From positions 88,812-152,811 of the forward strand of contig ML210187.1 of the NCBI GenBank assembly GCA_004369085.1: DNA of 64,000 nt, written 5' to 3'. This DNA is from Coprinopsis marcescibilis. Its lineage: Eukaryota > Basidiomycota > Agaricomycetes > Agaricales > Psathyrellaceae. Both the position numbers and the translations under genes were made by a program. Every line of letters starts with the position of its first letter. Within the stretch, counting starts at the first letter, position 1. Under the pieces are notes generated by a model. That model did not search any database. It had not been told where the DNA came from and worked only from the letters and a program-made list of their open reading frames with translations. Of the stretch, positions 11,216 through 23,116 are shown piece by piece.

Positions 11216-12744
11216 TTAAAGGAGGGCGCGTCGCGGAGGCTCCTGCTTCTTTGACGGATTCTTCAGGCTATTCCAATACCGAATCCACAGACGGACATCA
11301 TCAGGGCCGATTATTTCTGAGGCATCCGGGTTCCGTAGGCTGTCCGAATAACGAATGGCATTGGTGAGGTCGAGGAATGGTACACCAGACGCATCAACAT
11401 TTGGGTTCCTTGCCGAGCTGCCCATCACCAGTTCCAAGCCTGAGACGAGCCTCAACGCTGGAATATCACGCACGATCCGGTCGTCTGCTCTCTTTGTTCC
11501 GTTTGAGGTGACCTTGTTGTATCGGGCACGAAGTGCTTTAATCCATTCCTCAAATGGGACCAGTGGAACTTTGAACTCTTCTGAGACTGTCGCTGCAATG
11601 ATGCTGTTCCACATTATTTCTTGGGAGTGGATGAGGTGTACGATCTTGTTTCCGACAATTTCGCAGCGAGAGAAGTCGACAAACGCTTTGGCACAGAGCG
11701 TAGGGGGGATAAAGAATACTGGCTGTGATAATGACGGACGTGTTGGTTAGCCCCTTAAACTTATACGGAAACGGTGGATTGGATCCTTGCCTTATCGATG
11801 GTGGGGAAGGCGTCCATGCCTTGAGCACTCATAACCAGACAAGGGAACCATTCTCCCATGTTCCACGTGCCGTTGAGGCCCCCTGAAACCTGCCCGACGC
11901 GTGCGATGATTGACCGAAGTCCACACACATCAGCGGCGCGAGAGAGTAATCTTTCAGCGACCCATTTGCCCTCGGTGTACCCGGACCCAAGCGCGAAAGA
12001 TGGGGGAACGTGTTCTTCAAAGATGGTGGCAAGGCCGGCCGGGGCACCTGAAGAGCAGCAGGTCAGTGAGAGATTTCACATATACAAGGAGGATGCTCGC
12101 TACTTTGTAGGGCGATAGCCGAGCTGGCAAATATGATGGTAGGTCTGAAGGCGGAGGAGTTTGAGAAGGAGATCAAATTAACGAGGCCGATCATCATCGG
12201 GTCGAAAGACTTCAACGGCATTTTGAAGTTGACCGACCAAGCTATCCCCAGGGACTGGACTCAGCGTTGGGGATGGGTCGGAATCAAGGCTTGTACATAC
12301 CGATGTGCATCACTGTTGTCACGGAGGATTTGAGCTGTGGGAAGTATTCAGTACTATGAGAGGATTGATTTGATTTTCACCAACGTGAGTGAACGTGGCC
12401 TCCGGGAGTCCTAGGTCAGCCTGGGTTAAATCACCGTCAAGGATTTGGAGCTTGTCCGAGTCGAGTAAGCTAGGGTCGAGACCCCTCTCCTCAAATGCTC
12501 GTCGTTGACGCTCACAAGTGGTGAGAGGCGAAGAGTTTAGTCGACGATTGAGACCATATACCCGCGTTATTGAGCTGTCCGTAAGAAGGGCAGCGAGAAT
12601 GTAACAACCGAGAGCTCCTGTTGTCCCTGTTATAAGCACCTCGCGGTTTCCTGCTTGCGCAGAGCTGAAAGTCTGATTCGTGGGGAGAGTCTGAGCGTAG
12701 TGCTCGAGCATTTGGCGCATCTTGGCTACACGGGTAGCGGACAT
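11216..12744 (-). CDS. Stand-alone NAD(P)-dependent thioester-reductase domain (NRPS-like C-terminus)
   Basis: Starts MSATRVAKMRQMLEHYAQ. A Rossmann motif follows (VLITGTTGALGCYILAAL), then VYGLNRRLNSS, ERQRRAFEERGLDPSLL, LQILDGDLTQADLGL and VTTVMHI|AWSVNFKMPLKSFDP (intron in the middle). Further on are FASSAIALQ, GYTEGKWVAERLL (catalytic Tyr-x-x-x-Lys) and IARVGQVSGG; the protein ends KKQEPPRRALL. This is the order in the terminal reductase (R) domain of fungal adenylate-forming reductases (A-T-R), which release a carrier-bound acyl group as aldehyde or alcohol. No adenylation domain precedes it. Just upstream, in a minus-strand frame at about 12780-12850, NQNLVDESPSI resembles the last helix of the carrier domain (usual pattern QNFVYAHPSI), hinting that the gene lost its 5' part. 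The reductase itself looks intact. Whether it is expressed alone is open. Confidence 0.75.
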
Positions 12745-12968
12745 CGTTTCCGCGTCAACTTGAAGGTATGTGGACGGGGGGAAGAGATGGAGATAATACT
12801 TGGGCTTTCATCAACCAGATTCTGGTTGAGTGGCCTTATAAATTGAATGGGAAAGGTCTCGCCGTGCATTTGAGTTCTCACGCAAGCCACAGAAGCTCCC
12901 TGGCGAGCGCTTGAGTCCTGCAGTGTTTCATCTCGACATCCACGCAGAACACTGTATGATACTAACAT

Positions 12969-14374
12969 CTTAACAAACCTAGTACGCAGTGATTAAAACC
13001 TTGTTAATTATAGCTTGTAATCTGCCAAATGTTGTGCCATTTCTGAGGCTGAGCTTCAATTCGAAGGTGATGGAACAGCTCGTTCAAGTTGCGCTGGCTC
13101 TGGAGTGCCATAGTTGTGAGCAACGACGTAGGCTGAGAAGTGGTTCCGCGGTCTGCCTCTTGCCTAAGTTATTGGCTGTGCGCCGAGACATTAGAATAGA
13201 ACACACTCGTTTGCGACCCTCCTCGAACACTTCTTTTCCCCTGCTCTCGAACGATCATCAGATTCTTCACCCCAACAACCTGTTAGATCCAGGGGTTTCT
13301 GATACATTGCTTATCAGCGTCTGATGACAATTTATACATTCATAGGTCAGAAATGGTCAGAAATCCGGTGCTTTCAGCCCCGCGCCGTTAAGCAATAATT
13401 ATGTGTCTATTCTTGCTATTCTTGTCTCTATCACTCAACGGTTCTGACCTGGCTGATACCTACGGCCTTCCGATTGGCTGGACCCCGAGTCTGAGTATAC
13501 AGACTACGAGCAGGCTTTGGACTTCCATCACTTGGGCGGGCATGACATCTATGTGACATCTCTATCTTATCACCACTCATTTCTATCTCTCCACAACGCA
13601 CCACTAGTCTCCCACCGTTCTCGATGTGTGAGAGCACCAAAGCCATCCAAAAGTGTGAGCTCATGTGCTTCCGCGAAGTCTTCTTTCCGCTCGAGGCGTA
13701 GGATATATAGTCAAGTCAGGCAATATGTTTAGGCCTGGTCTAATAGGGGAGAACTGATATTCTCGCAGGGCTACAGAGTTCTCATCGGCGATGAGACGCA
13801 CCCGTTGATGTTCAGGGAATAAACCAGTGTATAGACATATTGTCAGACGTGACATCTCCCCGAGGATACTTCTTTTCTGAATCCTGGTTGTTCGTGACTC
13901 TGTCTATTTCTAGGCTACGCCATGATCCCTAATACTTACTGCCACAAGTAGGGTCCGGGGGGCTACCTTCCGAGTCACCGTGACCGTTTCCTCCTTAACC
14001 CAACCATGGGCTGTCGAGTTCTTCGAAAGATGAATGGGGGCGGTTGAGCCGATTTTGAGCACTAAGAGCTGACGATCCAAATCAAATCCCGGCGTACAAT
14101 CCTGGACAGTCCCAGCTCAATGGAGGTGGCAGGTCGGACTAACACGTACTAGCTCAGGCTGCTCAGCTTTCAGCCCGCAGCCAGCTTCGGACTTCGACTC
14201 GGACATGACTGCGAATTAAATTAAAATATTGAAGCTGGGCAGCGCGCACGGTCCAGATGCTTGTCCTTGTTAGTATCTAAGGCTTTTGATCTTTTCGCAT
14301 CAATCGTAAGGTAAATATTGTCTGTTTCTCGAATTTTACGTTCATTTCCTCCGAATCTCATTATCATCAATCCA
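12969..14374. other. Intergenic, 1.4 kb, no supported gene
   Basis: Short frames on both strands only (for example minus-strand frames at 13431-13855) with no family resemblance I can defend. The missing adenylation domain of the reductase gene is not here. Confidence 0.5.
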
Positions 14375-16886
14375 ATGACAAGACACAGAGTAAGTTGGAA
14401 GACTCTTTAAACTGTGTACCTCGAAGTGATTTTTCAGCCAAAAGGCAAAGGGAAAGGAAAAAAAGGAACAGCAGTCGAGGACGATAGAAACAACGACCTG
14501 TTAGACAAGGCCAGCTTCAAGAACGAGCGTTTCTTCGCGTACTACAAGGCCCAGAAAATTGTTCCAGATTCTGAATGGGAAGACTTTTTGGATGCTCTGC
14601 GTAGACCGCTTCCTACGACATTCAGAGTTGCAGGAAGTAGAGAGTGCGTACAGGAATCTTTGAATCTCGTTTGGGTGCTGAATGTTATCTAGGATTGCGA
14701 ATGTACTCAACGCGACAATCCGGGACGTTCATGTCCCAAGTCTGAGCAACGCTACGTTTGAAGACCAGCTAATTCCGCCCCCAGTCCAAATCCCATGGTA
14801 CCCCGACGGCCTCGCCTGGCAATTCAATGTTCCCAAAAAGGTCCTGCGCAAGCAACCCGAATTCAAAAAGTTCCATTCTTTCTTGGTTTTTGAAACTGAA
14901 GTCGGCAACGTTTCGCGACAAGAAGGAGTCAGCATGATCCCACCTTTGTTCCTCGACGTTGAGCCTCACCACAAAGTTATGGACATGTGTGCCGCCCCTG
15001 GTTCAAAAACTGCTCAAATTCTCGAAGCCCTGCATGCCCAGGACACTATCACATCGAGCTCGATACCCAGTGGGTTGCTTGTCGCAAACGACAGTGACAA
15101 CAAGCGCACCCACCTCCTCATTCACCAATCCGCCCGTCTCCCCAGCCCCGCACTCATGGTTACCAACCTCGACGCATCCAACTACCCATCCATCAAGATC
15201 CCTGGTCCACGAGGGCCGAAAAACCTTGCGTTCGACAGGATTCTTTGCGACGTTCCATGCAGCGGTGACGGCACCTTGCGCAAAAATATCGGAATCTGGA
15301 GGACATGGGGTCCTAACGACGGAAACGGCTTGCATTCGCTGCAAGTACGCATACTCGTCCGTGCAATGCGACTCCTCAACTATGAACCTGGCGCAAGGAT
15401 CGTCTATTCGACATGCTCTCTTAACCCCGTCGAAAACGAGGCCGTCGTTGCTGCAGCCCTCGCCCAAAACTCCGAGTTCGAGTTGGTGGACGTGTCTGAC
15501 CGGTACCCGGAACTCGTCCGCAGGCCTGGTCTGACGGACTGGCGGCCTACGACCGACCGAGGATGTACCACCACTTTTGAATCTTACGAAGAGTTTATGG
15601 CTTCATCCAAGGTGGATGCTTCAGCGAAGGGCAAGCTGACGAAGGGACATTGGCCTCCGGAGGAATCAGTCGTGCAGACGTTGAACCTGCCCTACTGCAT
15701 GCGAATCTACCCACATCTACAAGACTCCGGGGGATTCTTTGTTGCTGTCCTTGAACGGAAACAACGACCGCCGAAGAGCACCACTGCGTGAGTGGATACA
15801 GCAAATATTATCCACAATACTGACTTGTTCTCAGGAAACGTGCTGCGACTGACGAAGCTTTGCCAGAGTCCAAAAAGGCGAGATTGGACGAAGATGCGAC
15901 TGTCGTGGATGCAGCTGAATCTAAAGAGGGCAGCCCGATGGAACAAGAACCCGAAGAGCCTGCCAAAACACCTCGTGCAGGCAAAGAATCCAGCCAGAGC
16001 AACGGGTCTTTCAAGGAACAGCCGTACACATTCATATCCCCCACGGACCCCATCCTCACCACATGCATGTAAGTCCGTCTTTCCTTACAGTGGGGCTCCA
16101 CTGACCATGTCATAGCGAGAAGCTGCATATCAACCCAGAAACATTCCCCATGTCCAATGTCCTGGTTCGCAACCCCGAAGGCGACGCGGCTCGTGTGCTG
16201 TACATCTGCAACGACATTGTCAAGAGCATCATCCTCAACAACTCATACGAGCGGCTGCGGCTGACGGCAGCTGGCACCAAGATCTTTGCCAAGCAGGAGG
16301 GAGGGAAGGGGACTGAACCGCAGTTCCGTGTCTTGGGCGAGGGTTTACCTGTGGTTCTTCCATATATCGATGAGAAGACGATCGTGGATGCGGACCATCG
16401 GAGTCTGAGGACTTTGGTGGAGAGCTATTACCCGCTGTGTGAGAGCCTGACACAGCCGTTTAGGAAGGAGATCGAGGATAGATGTGAGTCTCTTTAGTTT
16501 CAGTATAGGAGGAACGCTTGTTAACGACTGTTTTAGCGACTGGTAGCCATGTTATTCGCTTCCATAAAGGCACAAGTGAGGTAGCCACACTTACCCATGA
16601 CCTTGTCCTGCCCATCTGGAAGTCGAATGTTTCGCTTACTCTAATGATCGACAAGAAGGCCAAAAGGTATTGGTTAATGATATCTCCCTCGCTGGATCGT
16701 GACTGATCTGTGGCATACAGTGCTCTGAGCTTGCGCTTGTTCGGCACTGATATCACAACCTTTGGAAAGGAAAGGGAAGCCGCACAGAAGAAGGAGCCCT
16801 CTGTTGTCGTCGTATCTGCGGATTCATTGCCTGAAGAAGCGGAGCAGGTGGAGGCGGATGCTGAGGCTGTGATTGAAGAATCATGA
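14375..16886 (+). CDS. NCL1: NSUN2/Trm4-type tRNA (cytosine-5) methyltransferase
   Basis: Seven exons: 14375-14389, 14438-14643, 14693-15787, 15835-16068, 16116-16483, 16537-16666 and 16721-16886; they sum to exactly 738 codons, a strong check on the model. The enzyme makes m5C in tRNA using SAM. Seen: Lys/Gly-rich nuclear-type N-terminus; FAYYKAQKIVPDSEWEDFLDALR; SRQEGVSMIPPLFLDV; the SAM loop LDMCAAPGSKTAQILE; FDRILCDVPCSGDGTLRKN with one active-site Cys; and IVYSTCSLNPVENEAVV with the other. The C-terminal extension is acidic. Length (737 residues) fits yeast Trm4 and animal NSUN2. The segment from about 14,619 onward is repeated, broken, at 20.75-22.46 kb. It is co-directional with the P450s that follow. 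Confidence 0.93.
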
Positions 16887-17196
16887 TAATCTTGCAATGG
16901 GTGTGTGAAATGAATGCAATTAGAACTCGCTCCAGGTTGTTCTAGATTGAACTGCTCTCCGTGCACATGTTAGGTCACGGGGCCTTATTCTACACCATCA
17001 AAGTTGAAGGGATTCCGACAGCTGGTCAAAGTTAAACTCATCTCAAAATAACCAGCTCAGATGATGGGTATATCCACCCAAAGGTCGCGGCATCAGCATA
17101 GACGAGTTATTTTTTCTAGCTCGTGGGGTATCGGACCATTCGCATTCGATTTTCACACCACTTCTTTCTAACCCCCACGAGGGTATCAGTGCCGCT
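16887..17196. other. Spacer NSUN2 / P450-a; holds the natural empty site of the 641-base insertion
   Basis: Homologous to the 22.46-23.37 kb spacer in the duplicated unit but without the 641-base insertion found there; the sequence reads CTTATTCTACACC where the insertion sits in the copy. It carries the P450-a promoter. Confidence 0.6.
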
Positions 17197-19321
17197 ATGT
17201 CCTGGAGTGCAGTCGAAATTGCGATTGCCTTTCTGCTCATTCTGGCTTCCGGGTTCTCGGTTGTTTCATGGAGGTCTCAGCGACGCCGCGGAAACCTTCC
17301 TTTGCCTCCTCAACCTCCAGGATGGCCGATTATTGGAAACTTGCTGGATATGCCCACTGAGCGTGCTTGGGAATGCTTTATGAAATGGGGAGAGGAGTTA
17401 GGTATGGTGCTTCGCTGCGCACTGAAAATGATACTCAGCTCTTACTGTGAGTAGGCTCTGATATTGTGTATGCGAATCTATGCGGATCGGGGTTCGTCGT
17501 TATCAATTCGTTTGATGTGGCTATGGATCTTTTGGATAAGAGGTCGGGGATTTATTCTAACAGGTCAGTCACTTCCCTCCGCCACTGTGGAATGTTCTGT
17601 TGATGCAACTTCGCCACAGGCCAGCGGGCTCCCTTGTTGATGATGTGTATGTGACTGCGTCTCGGGACTATCGACCAGCGGTTCTGATCTTGACCTATGT
17701 TGCTCCTCCACAGTGCTGGATTTGGGTATCTCGTCTCACGCCAAAAATATGGCGACGTTTGGAGGGAACGCAGGCGCCTTTTCCACGAGCACTTGCGTCC
17801 CTCAAAGTCGAGCTTATACGAGCCGAAGGTCTTGGAACAGGTTCGACGATCGATGGTGCAGGTGCACCGACGCTCTGCAGATGACGTCCAAAATATATTT
17901 CGACACATGACGGGTGGAATTGCCATCTCCTTGGCGTACGGTTTGCCAATTCAGGACAAGGACGACCCGGGCATCGTATTCTCTCAACAGGTGTCCCTAG
18001 CATTCACCAACCTGATTACATGTCCAGGAATCTTCCTTGTCGAACGCTTCCCACTTCTCAGACATGTTCCTGCGTGGTTCCCTGGAGCCTCTTTCAAGCG
18101 TCGGGCGCTCGATCTGAGGGCACACGCTGTTCAGTTCAGAGAGAAACTATTTGCAGAGGCAACTCTGGTAAGGCTTTCTTGATGACCAACTTGCTGCAAG
18201 CCTCCGATGACAACGGTTTCATTAGCGTACAGAAATTGCGATGGATTCGCTAACGTCTTGCGCCTTGGAACGGGCGCGTACCTCGGGAAAGGACAACGTG
18301 GATCCAATCAAGGATGTCGCAGCTATCATTTTTGCTGGTAGGGCTTCCTGTGCTTCCTTGTCGTCCATTATCAATGCCTATCTTGACCTGAATGAACATA
18401 GCTGGCTCAGAGACCACATACACTACAATCAGTTTGTGGATACGAGCCATGCTCGTTAATCCGGAAGTCCAACGTCAGTTGCATCAGGAAGTCGATTCCG
18501 TGGTCTGCGACCGCCTCCCTGAGTTTTCGGATCTGAAGAATCTACCTTTTCTCGAGGCTTCTGTCATGGAGTCTTTCAGGTACGTTCGCTCGAAAGGCTA
18601 TAGGATCGTAACCCCTGACCGTCCTGCCTCAGATTGTACCCGAGTCTTCCTTCAGGTATGTTACCTCTTGACCCCCTTTACATGCTTCAGACTGCTTTAC
18701 AAGGTGTGTGAAAATATTAGGAGTGCCCCATGCTTTGAGCGAAGACGATGTGTATCGGGGTTACTTCATTCCAAAGGGATCTACAGTACTCGCAAATGCA
18801 TGGTGAGTGTGTTGAGTAGTATTGACAAACCGCACATACCCATGTGCCATTTCAGGGCCATGCTTCACAACGAGAAAGACTATCCTGATGCCATGACATA
18901 TAACCCTAGCCGATTTATCAAGGATGGCGCTATAAACCCGGCCGTCCTGGACCCGCGCAAGATGTTTTACGGTTTTGGCAGAAGGTCAGCACTTTCAACT
19001 TTTACTCACCTGGCTACTCATATTTGAATTGTACAGAGTTTGTGCAGGTGCTCACATAGCCAATGCGACTCTTCTGATGTCTGCTGCCACTCTTCTGACC
19101 TTGTTCGAGATTCGGAAAACCAAGGACGACGATGATATTGATATGGGATTACAACCTGGCAATCTGTTGTGAGTACATACATGCTTGCATGTTGTGTGGA
19201 TTTTGATGCTTAGTGCTGACTGACCCAACTTAGACGCCCGGTTCCGTACAGATGCGTATTGAAAGTACGAAATAAGGCGGCAGAGTCGGTTCTTCTGCGG
19301 CAGGAAGAGTCTCTGTCTTAG
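17197..19321 (+). CDS. Cytochrome P450 (E-class, microsomal), copy a
   Basis: Begins MSWSAVEIAIAFLLIL, a membrane anchor, followed by the basic and proline hinge (SQRRRGNLPLPPQPPGWPIIGN). About a dozen short introns follow. Seen in order: SDIVYANLCGSG; the C-helix QKYGDVWRERRRLFHEHL; LAYGLPIQDKDD; the I-helix oxygen motif AGSETTYTT (exon from 18,403); K-helix E-x-x-R (ASVMESFR); PKGSTVLANAW; and the haem loop FGFGRR|VCAGAHIANATLL with the Cys codon at 19041-19043. It ends RQEESLS. All hallmark residues are present and every exon is open, so the gene looks functional. The group resembles basidiomycete P450s often annotated as O-methylsterigmatocystin-oxidoreductase-like; the real substrate is unknown. 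It is paralogous to the gene at 23,367-25,529. Confidence 0.9.
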
Positions 19322-19697
19322 CGAGCGCATATGAGGGAGCGAAATGTATGGGAAGGCTGACTATCATGTAATCCGAGCCTTTATGGTTTGCGACCATGAC
19401 TACGTTACCCGTTATATGAGCCCCAATTTGGATGTACTCGGACTCTGTACGTCCTTTTCGTACTCAGGGGCCCGGGTGGAGAATTGAAAAAATGTTTATC
19501 TACTTGCAAAGAGACATGTTCTCTGGGAAATATGTGAGTGATTGCTATCAGATCTATATAGGGAATATCCAAAGGTCATGGGTCCAGACCCCACAGATAG
19601 CTGGCTAATTCCTCCCAATTCTATCTCAAGCGGTTGTTGAATTCTTTTAATTCAACCGCCCCCTTTAACCTTAGTCGTAACTAACTTGCACCCACCG
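19322..19697. other. Spacer between P450-a and broken P450-b
   Basis: Homologous to 25,530-25,893 in the second unit (shared AGGTCATGGGTCCAGAC and TCTATCNCAAGCGG stretches). No gene. Confidence 0.6.
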
Positions 19698-20750
19698 ATG
19701 CTCACAATGGGCGCTGCTGACCCCGTTATCACCCTACTGTTCCCCGTCCTCTCTGTTGTCTCGCTCGGTACTGGAGGTCCAAGAGACGATGGGCTACGCT
19801 TGCATTACCCCCCAGCCCTTCAGATGGCCCATAATCGGGAACATGCCTAACTTACCACGCACACGCGCTTGGTAAGGGTTTACGAAGCGGGGACAAGAGC
19901 TGAGTATGGCTTTCGTTGCCCGATCTAGTGGCTCCTGAGCCTGACATTGAGATTTGACTCATTAATTGTTCTACTACTACGTGTTAGATTTAGATATCGT
20001 CTATTTGAGTTTATGCGGGGCTGGGATTGTCATTATCAACACGTTCGAGGTGGCTATGGATCTTGGACAAGCGGTCGGCGACTCGGGGATTTATTCTGAC
20101 CGGTTAGTCAGAAGTCTTTCCTCCGCTTCGCCCCTACTACGCATGAGCGTTCAATTTATTGATCAAGGCCGCGGGCTATTCTGATTGATGGAATGCAAGT
20201 CCAAGTTTCTCCTCAGGCCTCAGTGCTCAGTTCCCCAAACGCAATGCTGTGCTGACAAGTTGAATATCTGTTCAGGGTCGGATTTGATTATATTTTGCTT
20301 TCACTTCTGAAGTACGGAGATCGGTGGAGAGAACGGAGGAGACTGTTCCACGAGCATCTGCGTCCCTCCAAGTCGAGCGTCTACAAGATTCTGCATCAGG
20401 TTCGACGGACGATGGTTCAGCTAGCCAACCGACCTCCAGACGAGATCCAAAGTACATTTCGACAGTGAGTACTACTGCAAGTGGTGAACGTTGCACATTC
20501 AACTCTATAATTGCAGCATGAGTGGTGGAATAGCCCTCTCTGTGAGCCACAGGCTGTCGATCAGCGATAAAGACGATTCCCATATCGTTTGTGGAGGAGG
20601 TGTCGAGAAAGCTGAACTCGCTCGCAGGGCTGGTTAAGGGCTGGCCATCTTCGTCCTCAACCGGTTCCCCATCTTCAAGCACATTCCTTCCTGGTTTCCT
20701 GAGGCCAGGTCCAAGCGACAGACGCTTCAAATACGGCCGTATGCTGGTCC
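19698..20750 (+). pseudogene. Cytochrome P450-b, 3'-truncated and frameshifted
   Basis: Base-for-base relative of the first half of the intact P450 at 25,894. The start is preserved, but the first exon has indels: one base is missing where the intact copy reads CTCGCATACTGG, and the Pro hinge is garbled. Further changes include TTGGTAAGG for TTGGGAAAGG. Segments matching SGIYSDR, KYGDRWRERRRLFHEHLRPSKSSVY and GGIALSVS can still be followed to the CGGCCGTATGCTG stretch near 20,745. There homology to P450 stops abruptly and NSUN2 sequence begins. I-helix, K-helix and haem loop are absent. It is the left half of a duplication junction. Confidence 0.88.
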
Positions 20751-20754
20751 GGGT

Positions 20755-22460
20755 CATTCTGAGTTGCAGGAAGTACATAGAGAGTGCGTACAGTAATTTT
20801 TGCATCTCGAATGTTATCTAGGATTGCGAATGTGCTCCACTTGACAATCCGGGACGTTCTTGTCCCAGATATGAGCAACGTTGCGTTTGGAGACCAGCTG
20901 ATTCTGCCGCAAGTCCAAATCCCATGGTACCCCAACGGCCTCGCCTAGCAATTCAATGTTACCAAAAAGGTCCAGCGCAAGCAACCCGAATTCAAAAAGT
21001 TCCATTCTTTCTTGGTTTTTCACACTGAAACAAAAACAACGACCGCCAAAGAGCACCATGCGTCAGTGGATACAGCAAATGTTGTTCAAAAGACTGACTT
21101 GTTCGTAGGAAACGTGCCGGAACCGACGAAGCTTTTCCAGAGTCCAAAAAGGCGAGATTGGACGAAGATGCGACTGCCGTCGATGCAGTTGAATCTAAAG
21201 AGGGCAGCCCAATGGAGCGAACCCGAAGAGCCCAAAACACCTCCTGCAGGTAAAGAATCCAGCCAGAGCAACGGGTCTTTCAAGGAACAGCCGTACACAT
21301 TCATATCCCCCACGCACCCCTGCATATCAACCCAGAAACATGCCCCATGTCCAATGTCCTGGTTCGCAACCCCGAAGGTGACGCAGTCCGCGTGCTGTAC
21401 GTCTGCAACAACATTGTCAAGAGTGTCATCCTGACGCAGCCGTTTAGGAAGGAGATCGGAGACTCTTTGACTCGGAGTTCCCTGGTGTAGGAGGAACACT
21501 TGTTAATGGCTGTTTTATCGACTGGAAGCCACGTTATTCGCTTCCATAAAGGCACAAGTGAGATATCCACACTTAGCCATGACCTTGTCTTGTCCATCTG
21601 GAAGTCGAATGTTTCGCTTATGTCGGAAACCCCGAACAGCAAAGCAACGGCTTGCGGTTCCGGGTTGCAACCCTGCAAGTGCAGCTCGAACGGGTGAGTC
21701 CGTTTAGTCAGGCTCGGAACGCTCCTTGCCCTTTGCCATCCCACAACGACAATGGTGTAGTGAGAGGTGCACCCTAAAACATACTCTTGTGCTCTCCACA
21801 ACATCGGGGCAAGGGTAATACGTCCCCGCTCATCAACGTGACCTTTGCGGGCGCTCTTGGCGGAGACTCAGGATTGGCACAGATGAAGAGCAACTAGATG
21901 AAGACATATATGTACTTACTAACATTTCTGCATGCACACATTAGTTTAATACCTGCACATTGAATCTATGTACATTTTATCCGCTACACCAAGGGAGGCA
22001 TCGGATAGTCCTAGTCATGCACCACCAAAGCGAAAACTGGGAAATCATTGCGACGCATTGCACTTTGACCCCACGGCTTCCGGTGAATTTGCCTTGTACT
22101 GGGACGGAGCCGGAGCTGGGCTTGCGCCGTTGCCGTTGTTCGCAACGGGCTCCGACAGATGGACAGGATCTCCGACATTACTCTGATGGTCGACAAGAAC
22201 GCCAAAAGGTATGTACTTATTGGTTAATGTCTCCCCCGATGAACTGTAACTGGTTTGTGATATACAGTGCCCTGAGTCTGCGCTTGTTCGGTACTGATAT
22301 CACGACCTTTGAAAAGGAGAGTGAAGCCGTGCAGAAGGAGCTCGTATTTGCAAATTCATTACCCAAGAAGCGGAGTAGGGGGGCGGCGGCTGTGGCTGTG
22401 GCTGACGAATTGTTGGAATGGGTGTGTGACACAAATGCAGGTCGGTTGCTCTGCTAGATT
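20755..22460 (+). pseudogene. NSUN2/Trm4 fragment, deleted and disrupted
   Basis: Starts mid-way through the second exon of NSUN2 (shared GAGTTGCAGGAAGTA...GAGAGTGCGTACAG) and follows the gene to its 3' end. A Trp codon has become TAG at 20946-20948. About 0.86 kb corresponding to 14,901-15,757 is gone, which removes the SAM loop and both active-site Cys. About 0.22 kb of the fifth exon is also gone. A 557-base element with TTA duplication interrupts the sixth exon. It has no start codon or promoter of its own and cannot make a working enzyme. Confidence 0.9.
21621..22177. mobile_element. Small non-autonomous DNA element (MITE-like), TTA target duplication
   Basis: 557 bases beginning TGTCGGAAACCCC and ending GGATCTCCGACA, so the ends are inverted (TGTCGGA-A / TGTCGGA-A pattern, imperfect, roughly 10-12 bases). 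Both sides carry TTA (21618-21620 and 22178-22180). The parental NSUN2 exon reads CGCTTACTCTAATG with a single TTA, giving the empty site directly. The 3-base TTA target and short ends fit the PIF/Harbinger group; no transposase frame is inside. Confidence 0.8.
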
Positions 22461-22531
22461 GCCCACCAGTATTGAGCCGAACTGCTCTCCACACATGTTA
22501 AGTCACCGGTCACCGTGACGGGGTTTTCATT

Positions 22532-22587
22532 GGGTGACATTCCGTATCGATTTAGAATCCATAATTATTCTCCAAACCTAGATAGCC
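22532..22587 (+). repeat. Left terminal inverted repeat of the 641-base element
   Basis: Pairs with 23117-23172 in inverted orientation; shared core includes GACATTCCGTATCGATTTAG. Confidence 0.88.
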
Positions 22588-23116
22588 ATCAAATGGAGCT
22601 TGAATATTAACCCTCGCCGCAAATCCTACATCCGTATCCCAATCTAGGATATAGGTTTTCTAAATACATCAAATCATTGCCGATGTGCCCTCCCCCTTGT
22701 ACCTTTCATCCCCCCCATAGTGAGCCATCCTGTAGTGTTATAAACCCACAAAAACATGATTCTGACATTTATAGCTTGGGAGAGAAGGATTTTGACGCGC
22801 GACATTTGTCCATAGACCTCTGTGTAAGGCCGACAAGCTACACTTTGCACATTTTGTAGGGTGTACGCAGGATACGGATTCAAGGGACTACACCACGGCT
22901 CCAACAACGCATACGAAGGCGCCGCAGAGTCGTCTCTTAACATTTTTGCAGTATTAGACGCGAGCAAGACGCGAGTTTAACTCGGAAGTTTGGGTAGACA
23001 TAACTTTGAGGGGAAACGGCTGAGACGGCAGTTTCCCCATCGGGACGGAATTTGATTTAGAACTCTGGTTTGAGTCTGGAGGGTCGGGAGGCGTACGAAA
23101 TCAGAGGCGGCATCCC

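Noticed and set aside
19698..22460. Possible functional P450-NSUN2 fusion gene
   Set aside because: Frameshifts in the first P450 exon, a TAG in the NSUN2 part and loss of the methyltransferase core rule out a meaningful fusion product.
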